Numbered from the stretch's first letter, positions 7,537 through 16,920 are shown. The stretch: 55,274 nucleotides of DNA from Pseudomonadota bacterium (GCA_023390905.1 JAEWBY010000050.1:1-55274); one strand, 5' to 3'. Numbers and translations are program-made. The notes: generated by a model not told the origin, from the sequence alone.

Positions 7537-9252
7537 TTATTTCGCGGCCGGTTGCATCATCCTGTCACGTGCGGCCTTGAACGGGTTGCCCGGATACCAG
7601 TTGGGCCAGCGATCGCCGCCGGCAATCTCCTTGCCGACGCCGTACAGCACTTCGAGATCCTGCACGGTGCCGTCGAGTTTCCAGGTTTCCGGATAGTACT
7701 GATCGCTCGGCGAGTGATAGTGCTTGGCATAGTCTTCCGCCGCGCGCTTGCCGGCGTCGGTGCCGCCTTCGATCAGATCCTCGCCGCCATCGGCATACAG
7801 CGCGGGCACGCCGGCCTTGGCGAAATTGAAGTGATCCGAGCGGAAGTAGAAACCGCTCTGCACCGAGCTCTCGCCATGCAACGTGCGGCCCTGTGCGCTC
7901 GCCAGCGGCTTGAGGATGTCTTCCAGTTCCGAACTGCCGAAGCCGACCACGGTGATGTCCCGGGCCTTGCCCGCCACCGACATCGCATCGATGTTGATGA
8001 CGCCGGCGATCTTCTCCAGCGGGAAGGTCGGATGCGCGACGTAGTACTTGGACCCGAGCAGGCCCGATTCCTCCAGCGTCACCGCCAGGAACACCAGCGA
8101 GCGCTGCGGCTTGGGATCCTGGTGCGCGAACGCCTCGGCGATTTCGAGGATGCCGGCGGTGCCGGTCGCGTTGTCGATCGCGCCGTTGTAGATGTTGTCG
8201 CCGCTCTCGCCTTCGTGCTTGCCGAGGTGATCCCAGTGCGCCATGTAGACGACGGCTTCATCCTTGCGGCTGGTGCCCGGCAGCACGCCGACCACGTTGC
8301 GCGATTTCTTCTCGGTGATGGTGCTCCTGAGATCGATCGAAAGACGGGTCTTCAGCGGGACCGGCTTGAAGCCGCGCTGGCCCGCCGCCTTGTAGGAGGC
8401 ATCCAGATCCAGGCCGGCGTCGGTGAACAACTGGCGCGCGGCTTCGGCGGTCAGCCAGCCCTGCACCGGTACGCGCGGATCGGGATCGTCCCGGGCCGGC
8501 AGATCGTATTGCGCGCCGGACCAGGAATTCTTCACCACGTCCCAGCCATAGCTCGCGCCGGCGGTGTCATGGATGATCAGCGCCGCCGCCGCGCCCTTGC
8601 GCGCGGCTTCCTCGAACTTGTACGTCCAGCGCCCGTAATAGGTCATGCGCTTGCCGTCGAACAGCTTTTCGTCGCCGCTGTGGAAGCCGGGATCATTGAC
8701 CAGCATGACGACGGTCTTGCCCTTCCAGTCCTGGCCGGCGTAGTCGTTCCACTTCTGCTCCGGTGCATCGACACCGTAGCCGACGAAGATCATCTCGCTG
8801 CCTTCGACCTTCACTTCCGCTTGGCCGGTGCGCGTGCCGGCGACGAAATCGGCGCCGAACGCCAGATCGCGCGACTTGCCGTTGGACTCCAGCTTCAGCA
8901 CCGTGCCTTCGCTGGCGGTGGTCTCCACCATCGGCACGTCCTGGAAATAGCTGCCGTTGTTGCCGGGCTGCAGGCCGATGCGCTTCATCTGCGCTTCGAG
9001 ATAGGCGACGGTCTTTTCCTCGCCGGGGGAACCGGGGCCGCGGCCTTCGAATTCGTCCGAAGACAGCGCCTTCACCATTTCGGCGAAGTCGGCCTCGTTG
9101 ATGGCCGGGGCGAACGCGTGCGCGGTGGTGGCCGGGGCGGTGGCCTGCGGTGCGGCTGCCGGCGCCTGCGGTTCGGCGGGCTCGCGCTTGCAGGCGGTGA
9201 GCGTGGCGGTCGCGGCCAGCGCGGCCATGACCAGGGGAAGCGTGCGTGACAT
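7537..9252 (-). CDS. M28-family metallopeptidase, lipoprotein with PA domain
   Basis: This predicted lipoprotein aminopeptidase has 571 residues. A signal peptide ends in lipobox LTAC (Cys21), followed by an Ala/Pro-rich linker to about residue 47. A protease-associated (PA) insert covers roughly 130-290. The M28 catalytic domain has its two-zinc ligand set in order: His339 (HWDHLG), bridging Asp360 (DNATGTAG), catalytic/ligand Glu394-Glu395 (LEESGLLG), Asp422 (INIDAM) and His513 (HYHSPSDQ). All expected residues are present, so the enzyme should be active on peptides in the periplasm or at the outer membrane. The start at 9252 is set by the lipoprotein signal; the frame is open further upstream without homology-like sequence. 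Confidence 0.9.
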   Translation of the reverse strand: MSRTLPLVMAALAATATLTACKREPAEPQAPAAAPQATAPATTAHAFAPAINEADFAEMVKALSSDEFEGRGPGSPGEEKTVAYLEAQMKRIGLQPGNNGSYFQDVPMVETTASEGTVLKLESNGKSRDLAFGADFVAGTRTGQAEVKVEGSEMIFVGYGVDAPEQKWNDYAGQDWKGKTVVMLVNDPGFHSGDEKLFDGKRMTYYGRWTYKFEEAARKGAAAALIIHDTAGASYGWDVVKNSWSGAQYDLPARDDPDPRVPVQGWLTAEAARQLFTDAGLDLDASYKAAGQRGFKPVPLKTRLSIDLRSTITEKKSRNVVGVLPGTSRKDEAVVYMAHWDHLGKHEGESGDNIYNGAIDNATGTAGILEIAEAFAHQDPKPQRSLVFLAVTLEESGLLGSKYYVAHPTFPLEKIAGVINIDAMSVAGKARDITVVGFGSSELEDILKPLASAQGRTLHGESSVQSGFYFRSDHFNFAKAGVPALYADGGEDLIEGGTDAGKRAAEDYAKHYHSPSDQYYPETWKLDGTVQDLEVLYGVGKEIAGGDRWPNWYPGNPFKAARDRMMQPAAK

Positions 9253-9403
9253 CGGGATTCCTCGACTCAAGGAATCCGGAGTGTAGCGATAGTTCAGGCC
9301 GTGCGCCGGCCCGGGGTTTGCGTCGATCGTGCGCTGCGGGACACGCCGATCGTTGCGGGCCATGCGCCGCACCCGTCGAGGGTGCGGACGCATGCGGCGC
9401 CAA

Positions 9404-10066
9404 TCAGTCGTTCGGTGCGGTCGGCGTGTCGAAGGACTTGGCGGTCGCGCCGGTCACCGGACCGATCTTCGCGGTACGGTGCACGTACAGCGTGACCTCG
9501 CGTTCGAACACCAGCGGTCCTTCGACCACGGCGTTCGGGCCGATCACGATGCGCGGGGTGCGCTTTTCGTTGAGGTTGAAGTTGCCCTTGGGCTTTTCGA
9601 CCTTGATGCCGCCCTTGACGTGCGAGCCGATGCCGACGGTGATGTCGCCGGTGACGGTTTCCAGATTGCCGCCGACATCGGTGTCGACCAGTCCGATCGC
9701 GCCGTTGACGGTTTCCACGTCGTCGCCGACGCGGCTGCCGCGATCGAAGAACACGCTGCCGTTGACGGTTTCGACGCTGCCTTCGACCTGCACCCGGCTG
9801 CCGGCCTTGATGCCGCCGTTGACGGTTTCCAGCGAGTGCGCGCGCGCGTTGTCGCCGATGCTGATCGAGCCGTTGACCGTACTGGCCTCGCGCACGGTGG
9901 CGCCGTCATCGATGGTCACGCTGCCGTTGACGGTTTCGATGTTGCCGTAGGTCTGCCCGGCCTCGGCGCGCACGGCGCCATTGACCTTGGAGATGTTGTC
10001 GGCGGCGAACGCCGGCGCCGCGGCCAGCGCGAGGGTGAGCAGCAGGACGGTGGGTGTGCGCTTCAT
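9404..10066 (-). CDS. Secreted VNG-repeat protein, predicted beta-helix; function unknown
   Basis: The 220-residue protein has a clear signal peptide (about 1-22, cleaving at AFA-ADN). Its core is seven near-identical units centred on (E/S)TVNG. The VNG asparagines fall at residues 29, 47, 65, 83, 102 and 121, and a VTG variant puts a Thr at 139, so the repeat is 18-19 residues. Such short glycine- and valine-rich repeats with small acidic turns fit a right-handed beta-solenoid, as in bactofilin or DUF4097-like proteins. The last 60 residues are not repetitive and end in a threonine-rich tail. No enzyme motif is visible. It is divergent from gpmI and has no operon partner. The ATG at 10066 is chosen because the signal peptide starts there. 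Confidence 0.75.
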   Translation of the reverse strand: MKRTPTVLLLTLALAAAPAFAADNISKVNGAVRAEAGQTYGNIETVNGSVTIDDGATVREASTVNGSISIGDNARAHSLETVNGGIKAGSRVQVEGSVETVNGSVFFDRGSRVGDDVETVNGAIGLVDTDVGGNLETVTGDITVGIGSHVKGGIKVEKPKGNFNLNEKRTPRIVIGPNAVVEGPLVFEREVTLYVHRTAKIGPVTGATAKSFDTPTAPND

Positions 10067-10185
10067 GGAGATTCCCTTGTAGGTGGTATGGCGTTGGATG
10101 CAGGTCCGTGCCGGATCGTTTAAACCCTCGCAGGCCATGCCGGTTCGGGCGCTCAGGGTAACGCCGCCATCGCAACATGCTCCGC

Positions 10186-10191
10186 TACAAT
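10186..10191 (+). promoter_or_regulatory. Candidate -10 element for gpmI-envC
   Basis: TACAAT lies 32 bases before the GTG start of gpmI and matches the -10 consensus at 5 of 6 positions. No good -35 hexamer is seen at the normal distance. It sits in the 157-base divergent spacer with the VNG-repeat gene. Confidence 0.45.
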
Positions 10192-10223
10192 CTTCACCTG
10201 CCTGAAGTCATTGGAAGCCCCTC

Positions 10224-11768
10224 GTGTCCACGACCCCCGCCATCGTCCGTCCCAAGCCCGTGGTCCTGCTCATCCTCGATGGCTGGGGCCATCGCGAGGA
10301 TCCCACCGACAACGCGCTCGCACAGGCGGATCTGCCGAACTGGCGCCGGCTGCTGGCCACCTCCGCGCACACGCTGATCCACACCGAAGGCCGCCACGTC
10401 GGCCTGCCGGACGGGCAGATGGGCAACTCGGAAGTCGGCCACATGAACCTCGGCGCGGGCCGCATCGTCTACCAGGATCTGACCCGTATCGACGCGGCGA
10501 TCGAGGACGGCAGCTTCTTCGCCAACGCCGAACTGCTCGCCGCCTGCGACGCGGCGAAACAGGACGGACGCACGCTGCACGTCTTCGGCCTGCTTTCGCC
10601 CGGCGGCGTGCACAGCCATGAGAGCCACATCTTCGCGATGCTGGAACTGGCGGCCCGTCGTGGCGTCGGCCGTGTCGCGGTGCATGCGTTCCTCGATGGT
10701 CGCGACACGCCGCCGCAATCGGCCGAACCCAGCCTGCGCGCGCTGCAGGCGCTGTGCGCCAGGCTCGGCAATGCGCATGTGGCCAGCGTCAGCGGCCGCT
10801 ATTACGCGATGGATCGCGACAAGCGATGGGATCGCGTGCGCAAGGCGTGGGACGCGATCGTGGAAGCGCGCAGTGAACACCACGCCCCGGACGCGCTCGG
10901 CGCATTGCAGCAGGCGTATGCGCGCGGCGAGAACGACGAGTTCGTGCTGCCGACGGTGATCGATGGCGCGCAGCCGATCGCCGATGGCGATGCGGTGGTG
11001 TTCATGAACTTCCGTGCCGATCGCGCGCGCCAGCTCACGGCGGCGTTGGTGTCGCCGGATTTCGACGGCTTCCAGGCACGCCGACCCGCGCTCTCGCGCT
11101 ATGTCTGCCTCACCGAATACGATGCGCGCCTTCCTGCGCCGGTGGCGTTCGCGCCCGATGATCTGCGGCATACGCTGGGCGAACTGCTCGCCGAGCAGTC
11201 GATGACCCAACTGCGCATCGCCGAGACGGAAAAATATGCGCACGTGACGTTCTTCTTCAGCGGCGGACGCGAAGAACCGTTCGCGGGCGAAGAGCGCATC
11301 CTGGTGCCGAGCCCGAAAGTGGCCACCTACGATCTGCAACCGGAAATGAGCTGTCCGGAACTGACCGCCCGGCTGGTGGAGGCGATTGGTTCCGGCCGCT
11401 TCGATGCAATCATCTGCAACATCGCCAATCCGGACATGGTGGGACACAGCGGTGATCTGGGTGCGGCGATCCTGGCAGCGCAGGCGGTGGATCACGCGAT
11501 CGGCGCGGTGGACGCGGCCGTGCGCGCCGCGCATGGCGCGCTGATCATCACCGCCGATCACGGCAACCTCGAAATGATGCGCGATCCGGAAACCGGGCAG
11601 CCGCATACGGCGCACACGGTGGGTCCGGTCCCGCTGGTCTATGTCGGCGAACGCAACGCCACGCTGCGCAGCGGTGGCGCACTGCGTGATGTCGCGCCCA
11701 CGCTGCTGGATCTGCTGGGGCTGCCGCAGCCGGCGGACATGACGGGCAAGACGCTGCTCGTCGGCTGA
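10224..11768 (+). CDS. gpmI: 2,3-bisphosphoglycerate-independent phosphoglycerate mutase
   Basis: The enzyme interconverts 3- and 2-phosphoglycerate in glycolysis and gluconeogenesis using two manganese ions and a phosphoserine intermediate. The 514-residue length is standard. Motifs include metal-binding LILDGWGHRE (Asp19), the catalytic serine in GQMGNSEVGHMN (Ser69), a substrate-binding arginine cluster (NFRADRARQ) and the second metal site ITADHGN near residue 450. The start is a GTG with GGAAG at 10213-10217. The TGA overlaps the ATG of envC (TGATG), so the two are translationally coupled, a gene pair common in gammaproteobacteria. Confidence 0.96.
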   Translation: MSTTPAIVRPKPVVLLILDGWGHREDPTDNALAQADLPNWRRLLATSAHTLIHTEGRHVGLPDGQMGNSEVGHMNLGAGRIVYQDLTRIDAAIEDGSFFANAELLAACDAAKQDGRTLHVFGLLSPGGVHSHESHIFAMLELAARRGVGRVAVHAFLDGRDTPPQSAEPSLRALQALCARLGNAHVASVSGRYYAMDRDKRWDRVRKAWDAIVEARSEHHAPDALGALQQAYARGENDEFVLPTVIDGAQPIADGDAVVFMNFRADRARQLTAALVSPDFDGFQARRPALSRYVCLTEYDARLPAPVAFAPDDLRHTLGELLAEQSMTQLRIAETEKYAHVTFFFSGGREEPFAGEERILVPSPKVATYDLQPEMSCPELTARLVEAIGSGRFDAIICNIANPDMVGHSGDLGAAILAAQAVDHAIGAVDAAVRAAHGALIITADHGNLEMMRDPETGQPHTAHTVGPVPLVYVGERNATLRSGGALRDVAPTLLDLLGLPQPADMTGKTLLVG

Positions 11769-13015
11769 TGCACAGGCGCCCGGCCCGGCTCGCACTGTTC
11801 ACGGCGATGGCGCTGCTGTCGATGGCGTCCGCGTGGGCGCAGAGCCAGCGCGAAGCGCAGAAACAACTGGAGCGCGTGCGTACCGAGCTCAAGACGATCG
11901 CGCAGGAACGCCGCAAGCTCGAAGGCCAGCGCGGCACCGCGTCCAGACAGTTGCGCGAAGCCGACGAGCAGGTCGGCAAGACCAGCCGATCCCTGACCGA
12001 AACCGAGGCCTCGCTGCGCCGTGAAGAAGCCGCCCTGGCGGATCTGCAACGCCAGCGCGAAGCGATGCAGGCCCGGCTCAAGGGCCAGCGCGAGCAACTC
12101 GCCGCGCTGGTGCGTTCGGCCTACGTCAATGGCGGCGACGCGCCGTTGAAGGTGCTGCTGTCGCAGGATCGCATCGCCGACGCGAGCCGCACCCTGGCAT
12201 ACCACCGCTATCTGCAACGCGATCGCAGTCAGCGCATCGCCGACCTCACCACCGAACTGGCGGATCTGGATCGTATCGAACGCGAAATCGGCGAGCGGCG
12301 CGCGCGGCTGGATGCCGAACGCGAACGCCAGCGTACCCAGGTCAGCCAGCTCCAGCGCGATCGCCAGGCGCGCGCGAAGCTGGTGGCCGACCTCGACGAG
12401 CGTTATCAGGATCGCGCCGATCGCGAAAAGGCGCTGGGCCAGGACGCGCGATCGCTGGAGAAACTGCTCGCCAACCTGCGCGCCGCCGCGGCCCGTGCCG
12501 AGGCCGAGCGCCGCGCGGCGGCGCGAAGGGAGGCCGAGCAACAGGCGCGGAAAAACCCGCCACGTTCCGGCGGCACGCGCGCCGGCGCCAGTGAGCGCCC
12601 GCGCACGCCGGTCGCCAATGCACCGGCGATCAAGGTCGGCGGACTGGGCTGGCCGCTGTCGGGCACGTTGCTGGCGCGGTATGGCGGCCGCATGCCCGAC
12701 GGTCGCACCAGTGCCGGGGTGCTCATCGGCGCACCGGCCGGAAGCACGATCACCGCCGTGGCCGACGGCACGGTCGTGTTCTCCGAATGGATGACCGGCT
12801 ACGGGCTGATCCTGATCGTCGATCACGGCGGCGGTTACATGAGCCTGTATGCCCACAACGAAAGCCTGCTGCGCGACACCGGCGATCGGGTCAAGCGCGG
12901 CGATCCGGTCGCCAAGGTCGGCACGTCCGGCGGGCAGGGCATGCCGGCGCTGTATTTCGAACTGCGCCGAAACGGCCAGCCGGTCGATCCGGGAAGCTGG
13001 CTGCAGCGACGCTGA
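11768..13015 (+). CDS. envC: EnvC-like murein hydrolase activator (coiled coil plus degenerate LytM)
   Basis: EnvC is a periplasmic division factor that activates amidases at the septum. The 415 residues comprise a signal peptide (1-24), a long charged coiled coil (about 25-255), an Ala/Arg-rich linker and a C-terminal M23/LytM domain (about 295-413). The LytM domain has lost its zinc site: the HxxxD position reads TSAGVLIGA and the final HxH-type strand reads YFELR, although the YAHN histidine remains. This loss is the mark of EnvC/NlpD-type activators, which regulate hydrolases rather than cut themselves. Coupling to gpmI and a ctpA-type protease downstream reproduce the gpmI-envC-ctpA order seen in many proteobacteria. 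Confidence 0.9.
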   Translation: MHRRPARLALFTAMALLSMASAWAQSQREAQKQLERVRTELKTIAQERRKLEGQRGTASRQLREADEQVGKTSRSLTETEASLRREEAALADLQRQREAMQARLKGQREQLAALVRSAYVNGGDAPLKVLLSQDRIADASRTLAYHRYLQRDRSQRIADLTTELADLDRIEREIGERRARLDAERERQRTQVSQLQRDRQARAKLVADLDERYQDRADREKALGQDARSLEKLLANLRAAAARAEAERRAAARREAEQQARKNPPRSGGTRAGASERPRTPVANAPAIKVGGLGWPLSGTLLARYGGRMPDGRTSAGVLIGAPAGSTITAVADGTVVFSEWMTGYGLILIVDHGGGYMSLYAHNESLLRDTGDRVKRGDPVAKVGTSGGQGMPALYFELRRNGQPVDPGSWLQRR

Positions 13016-13076
13016 GCCTGGCCTGCACACGCGTGCCGGGGATGCATCGATGACGCGCAGCGCCTGCGCCTTCGCG

Positions 13077-13082
13077 CATAAT
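13077..13082 (+). promoter_or_regulatory. Candidate -10 element for ctpA
   Basis: CATAAT in the 125-base spacer after envC matches the -10 consensus at 5 of 6 positions and lies 58 bases before the ATG. The -35 region is not convincing. It suggests that ctpA can be transcribed separately from gpmI-envC. Confidence 0.35.
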
Positions 13083-13140
13083 CGCCGCGAACTCCACGCG
13101 TCCCGTGGGGTCCATCGTTGACCCTCCCCTTGGAGTCCGC

Positions 13141-14448
13141 ATGCGTCCCATCCTTGCCATCGCACTGCTGTTGTCGGCCGCGATCCCGCCGGTGCTCGCA
13201 CAGCAGGCCGCGCAGCCGCCCGTCACTCCGCCACAGGTGGGCGCCAGCGATGACCCGGATGCCGCCGAAACCGTGCCCTCGCGCGTGCCGCTGGAAGAAA
13301 TCCGCCGCTATGTCGCCGTGTTCAATGCGGTCAAGGAAGCCTATGTCGAACCGGTCGATGACGCGAAGCTGATGCAATCGGCGATCCGCGGCCTGTTGCT
13401 GGATCTGGATCCGCACAGCACGTACTTCGACCGGGAAGACGCCGAAGCCTTCGACGAACAATCCAGCGGCGCCTATGAAGGCATTGGCGTGGATCTGCTG
13501 CAGCAACCGGACAACAGCCTGCTCGTGGTCGCGCCGATCGACGACACACCCGCGGCCAAGGCCGGCGTCAAGGCTGGCGATGTGATCATCGCCATCGACG
13601 GCAAGCCGATCGAAAAGACCGATGGCATGGAACCCCTGCGCGGCAAGCCGGGCAGCCAGGTGACGTTGACGATCATGCGCGACGGCACGGCCAAGCCGTT
13701 CGACGTGAAGATCACGCGCGATGTCATCCGCATCGCCAGCGTGCGCAGCCGCTGGCTGGAGCCGGGGTTCGCCTACGTGCGCATCAGCGCGTTCCAGACC
13801 GACACCGGCGCCGATTTCCAGAAGCAGATCGCCGCCCTGCAGGCCAGGGAACCCGTGCGCGGCCTGGTGCTGGATCTGCGCAGTAATCCCGGTGGTCTGC
13901 TGCTGGCCGCGGTGCAGGTGGCCGACGATCTGCTCGACAAGGGCAACATCGTCTCCACGCGCGGCCGCATCGCGATGAGCGATTCGAAGTTCGATGCCAC
14001 GCCGGGCGATCTGTTGAAGGGCGCGCCGGTGGTGGTGCTGGTGGATGCCGGTTCGGCGAGTGCCTCGGAAGTGCTCGCCGGCGCGTTGCGCGACAACAAC
14101 CGTGCGCGCGTGGTCGGAAGCCGCACGTTCGGCAAGGGCTCGGTGCAGACCGTGCTGCCGCTGGAGAACGGCGACTCGGTCAAGTTGACCACCGCGCGTT
14201 ATTACACGCCCAGCGGCAAATCGATCCAGGCGCGCGGCATCGTCCCCGACGTCACGCTGCGGCCGGAACCGGGCGACGCCGGTCCGGAGATCATCGACTA
14301 CAGCGAAGCCACCTTGCCCGGCCACCTGCGCGGTGACGATGAAGGCGCGGAAGGCTACACCGCTGGCGATGTGCTCGATGGCGACAAGCCGATCACCGCG
14401 GCGCTGGCCGAGCTGAAGAAGATCCGCGCGCCGATCGCCAGCCGTTGA
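13141..14448 (+). CDS. ctpA: Carboxy-terminal processing protease, S41 family (CtpA type)
   Basis: This is a periplasmic serine protease that trims C-termini of envelope proteins; in several bacteria CtpA-type enzymes control levels of murein hydrolases. The 435-residue protein has a signal peptide (1-20), a PDZ domain (about 105-190) and an S41 catalytic domain. The Ser/Lys dyad is visible: GSASASE with nucleophile Ser307, and FGKGSVQ with Lys332, spaced 25 residues as in Prc. GGAG at 13132-13135 supports the ATG at 13141. The position after envC fits cell-envelope remodelling. Confidence 0.93.
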   Translation: MRPILAIALLLSAAIPPVLAQQAAQPPVTPPQVGASDDPDAAETVPSRVPLEEIRRYVAVFNAVKEAYVEPVDDAKLMQSAIRGLLLDLDPHSTYFDREDAEAFDEQSSGAYEGIGVDLLQQPDNSLLVVAPIDDTPAAKAGVKAGDVIIAIDGKPIEKTDGMEPLRGKPGSQVTLTIMRDGTAKPFDVKITRDVIRIASVRSRWLEPGFAYVRISAFQTDTGADFQKQIAALQAREPVRGLVLDLRSNPGGLLLAAVQVADDLLDKGNIVSTRGRIAMSDSKFDATPGDLLKGAPVVVLVDAGSASASEVLAGALRDNNRARVVGSRTFGKGSVQTVLPLENGDSVKLTTARYYTPSGKSIQARGIVPDVTLRPEPGDAGPEIIDYSEATLPGHLRGDDEGAEGYTAGDVLDGDKPITAALAELKKIRAPIASR

Positions 14449-14466
14449 TCGCGCACAGAGCGTCGA

Positions 14467-15723
14467 TCATTCGACCGGCGCGACGAACGGCGCGCGCACG
14501 CGCTGGCGCATGATGCGGTTGAACAACGGCGTGGCCATCAGCGTGGTGAGGATGGCCATGATCACCAGGATCGAAAACAGGCCCGGCTTGATGACGCCGG
14601 CCTGCAAGCCGATGTTGATGATGATCAGCTCCATGAGCCCGCGCGCGTTCATCAGCGCGCCGACGGCCAGCGATTCGCGCGGCGATTCGCCCGACAATCG
14701 CGCGGCCGCCCAGCACGCCACGCCCTTGCCGCAGAACGACGCCAGCAGCACGGCGATGGCCGGCAGCAGCATCGCCGGATCCAGGAACACCGAAAGCTGC
14801 GTCTTCAAGCCCGAATACGTGAAGAACAGCGGCAACAGGCACACCACCACCAGCGGTTGCAGCCGCTCGCGCAGGCGTTCGATGAACGCGCCGCGCGGCA
14901 GGCAGATGCCGAGGATGAAGCCGCCGAACACCGCGTGCAGCCCGATGGCGTCCATCGCCCATGCACACACGAAGAACAACGCCATCACCAGCGACAGTTG
15001 CGAGGACGGCAGACTGCCATCGGCGGGAAGATTCGCGCCCAGCGGCGCCAGCCAACGTCGTGCCGCCAGCAGCATGATCGACAGATAGGCGAGGCCGCCG
15101 CCGATGGCCAGCCAGGCCTGCCACCAGCTTCCGCCGAAGCTCGCCAGCACGAACGCCAGGATGCACCACGCCGCCGCATCGTCCATCGCGCCGGCGGTCA
15201 GCGCGAGCGTGCCCAGCGGCGTGCCCGCCATGCCACGCTCGTGGATGATGCGCGCAAGCATCGGGAAGGCCGTGATCGCAATCGCCGCGCCGAGGAACAG
15301 CGCGACTTCGAAAAAGCGTGTCTGATCGGAAAACAGGCCGGGGACGTGTTGCAGCCAGGGCGCCAGCGCGAAGGCGAGCAGGAACGGCACGGCGATCCCC
15401 GCCCATGAGACCGCCAGCGCGCTGCGATAGCGCGAACGGAACTGATCGGCGCGGAACTCGGTGCCGACCAGGAACATGTACAGCCCCACGCCGACCTGGC
15501 CGGCGACGTAGAGCATGTCGAGGCTTTCCTTCGGAAACAGCGCCGCCTGCGCCTGCGGGAACAGCGCGCCGAACAGAGACGGACCCAGCGCGACGCCGGC
15601 GATCATCTCGCCGACCACCTGCGGCTGCCCGGCACGCCGCGCAAGCCAGCCCACTGCGCGGCAGACCAGCAGGATCACGCCGGCCTGCAGGAAGAAATAG
15701 ATCGAAAGCTGCGGCGTGGACAT
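14467..15723 (-). CDS. Cation:proton antiporter, CPA2 family
   Basis: The 418-residue integral membrane protein has about 12 hydrophobic segments, matching the Na+/H+ exchanger domain of the CPA2 family (Kef/NapA type). The paired aspartates of the ion-binding helix are present at Asp181-Asp182 (GAMDDAAAW), a feature of electrogenic exchangers. Unlike KefB/KefC, there is no C-terminal RCK/TrkA nucleotide-binding domain; the protein ends just after the last helix. Whether it carries Na+ or K+ cannot be told. The start at 15723 is preferred over one nine codons upstream because GGAGG sits five bases before it. It converges with ctpA, 18 bases apart. Confidence 0.87.
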   Translation of the reverse strand: MSTPQLSIYFFLQAGVILLVCRAVGWLARRAGQPQVVGEMIAGVALGPSLFGALFPQAQAALFPKESLDMLYVAGQVGVGLYMFLVGTEFRADQFRSRYRSALAVSWAGIAVPFLLAFALAPWLQHVPGLFSDQTRFFEVALFLGAAIAITAFPMLARIIHERGMAGTPLGTLALTAGAMDDAAAWCILAFVLASFGGSWWQAWLAIGGGLAYLSIMLLAARRWLAPLGANLPADGSLPSSQLSLVMALFFVCAWAMDAIGLHAVFGGFILGICLPRGAFIERLRERLQPLVVVCLLPLFFTYSGLKTQLSVFLDPAMLLPAIAVLLASFCGKGVACWAAARLSGESPRESLAVGALMNARGLMELIIINIGLQAGVIKPGLFSILVIMAILTTLMATPLFNRIMRQRVRAPFVAPVE

Positions 15724-15789
15724 CGGCACCTCCGGCTGAAGCTCGCGCATCTTAGCGATGAGTGTGCGCCCATGTGCGAGGGGTGCGAA

Positions 15790-16113
15790 TCAGGTACGCG
15801 GCTTGGCCGGCAGCGGGAATGGGGTCACCACGGCCTCGCCCGTGGCCGCATCACGGATGGCCGATTGTCCCTTGCGCTCGACTTCCTCGATGCGGACGAT
15901 GCTCTGCATCGGCAGATGCAGCACCTGGGTGGCGCCGAATTCGTCGCGCAGGCGTTCTTCGGTCGGATCGATCACCAGGCCGTCGTGGACATCGAACACC
16001 AGTTCCCCCACTTCGGTGAAACCCCACAGGCTGCTGGCGGCCACCTGGCGCGCATACAGTTCGTAGACCTTGTTGTGGTTGAGGAAGGTGATCTTGTAGA
16101 GCTTCTTCGACAT
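15790..16113 (-). CDS. DUF1820 family protein
   Basis: This 107-residue soluble protein starts MSKKLYKITFLN and contains VYELYARQV, GFTEVGELVFD and a DPTEERLRDEFG segment, which I recognise as the DUF1820 family of gammaproteobacteria. There is no signal peptide, membrane segment or catalytic motif. Its function is unknown. The gene lies 34 bases downstream of the rhomboid gene on the same strand and may share its transcript. Confidence 0.8.
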   Translation of the reverse strand: MSKKLYKITFLNHNKVYELYARQVAASSLWGFTEVGELVFDVHDGLVIDPTEERLRDEFGATQVLHLPMQSIVRIEEVERKGQSAIRDAATGEAVVTPFPLPAKPRT

Positions 16114-16147
16114 GCCCGGATTATAGGACGCGGCGATGCGGCCGTAG

Positions 16148-16849
16148 TCAGTAGCCCTGTCGCTTGCGCATGCGCCGGACCAGCGCGGCGCGCACCGACA
16201 GCGCGAACACCACGCCGAACAGGAAGCCGGCGATATGCGCCGCCCACGCGACCGCGCCAAACGCCGGGCCGATGTAGGCGAACACCACCTGCAACACCGC
16301 CCAGATGCCGATCAGCAAGGAGGCCGGTGCCTTCACGAATTCCAGGAACAGGCCCAGTGGCAACACCACGCCGAGCTTGGCGGTGGGAAACAGCGCCAGA
16401 TAGGCGCCAATCACCGCCGACACCGCGCCGCTGGCGCCGATCACCACGCGATCCGGCGCGCCGATGCTCAGCACGGCGGCAAGATTGGCGATCGCCCCGC
16501 CCAGCAGGAACAACGCCAGGAATCGCCACGGTCCCATCGCGCGTTCGGCCGGCAATCCGAAGATCAACAGGAAGACCAGATTGCCCAGCAGGTGCGCCCA
16601 GTCCGCGTGCAGGAACAGCGCGGTGAACAGCCGCAGCACGCTGCCGTCCTGCAGATCCGAGAGCCATGCCGTCAGCGAGGTCATCCCGCCGGACAGCGCG
16701 CCCCAATCACGCAGGACGCGCGAATGCGCGGGTCCGGGCTGCATGACCACCCACAGGAACGCCAGCCACAACGCTCCGAAAAGCAGCGGTGTGGCCCAGC
16801 GCGGCGTGGTTTTTCTGCGGGCCGGGATCGAGACGAACATCCGATTCAC
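16148..16849 (-). CDS. Rhomboid-family intramembrane serine protease
   Basis: This membrane protease cleaves transmembrane substrates. The 233-residue protein has six to seven hydrophobic helices. The catalytic dyad is visible as GASG (Ser140) and AHIAG (His205). The oxyanion/His-Asn helix is HADWAHLLGN (His81, His86, Asn90), as in short bacterial rhomboids such as GlpG without its cytoplasmic domain. The outer start at 16849 is GTG; an ATG three codons later (16840) is equally plausible, and neither has a strong ribosome-binding site. The substrate is unknown. It is divergent from the fadL-type gene. Confidence 0.88.
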   Translation of the reverse strand: MNRMFVSIPARRKTTPRWATPLLFGALWLAFLWVVMQPGPAHSRVLRDWGALSGGMTSLTAWLSDLQDGSVLRLFTALFLHADWAHLLGNLVFLLIFGLPAERAMGPWRFLALFLLGGAIANLAAVLSIGAPDRVVIGASGAVSAVIGAYLALFPTAKLGVVLPLGLFLEFVKAPASLLIGIWAVLQVVFAYIGPAFGAVAWAAHIAGFLFGVVFALSVRAALVRRMRKRQGY

Positions 16850-16871
16850 TTTACCGCGTGGACCGGTAAGC

Positions 16872-16883
16872 GGAGCATGCTCC
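16872..16883. promoter_or_regulatory. Perfect 12-bp palindrome, possible operator
   Basis: GGAGCATGCTCC is a perfect dyad between the divergent rhomboid and FadL-type genes, 38 bases upstream of the tandem repeat that overlaps the fadL promoter region. Its size suits a TetR-type repressor site, but no regulator gene is nearby and the match could be chance. Confidence 0.3.
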
Positions 16884-16920
16884 CTATTCAGGAAAAAGCC
16901 GCGAGCGAGGCAGCGGATTT

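Noticed and set aside
9367..9387. Hairpin CCGCACCC / GGGTGCGG near the end of the VNG-repeat gene
   Set aside because: The 8-bp stem is real but has no T-run on either side. It is not a confident terminator and was not listed.
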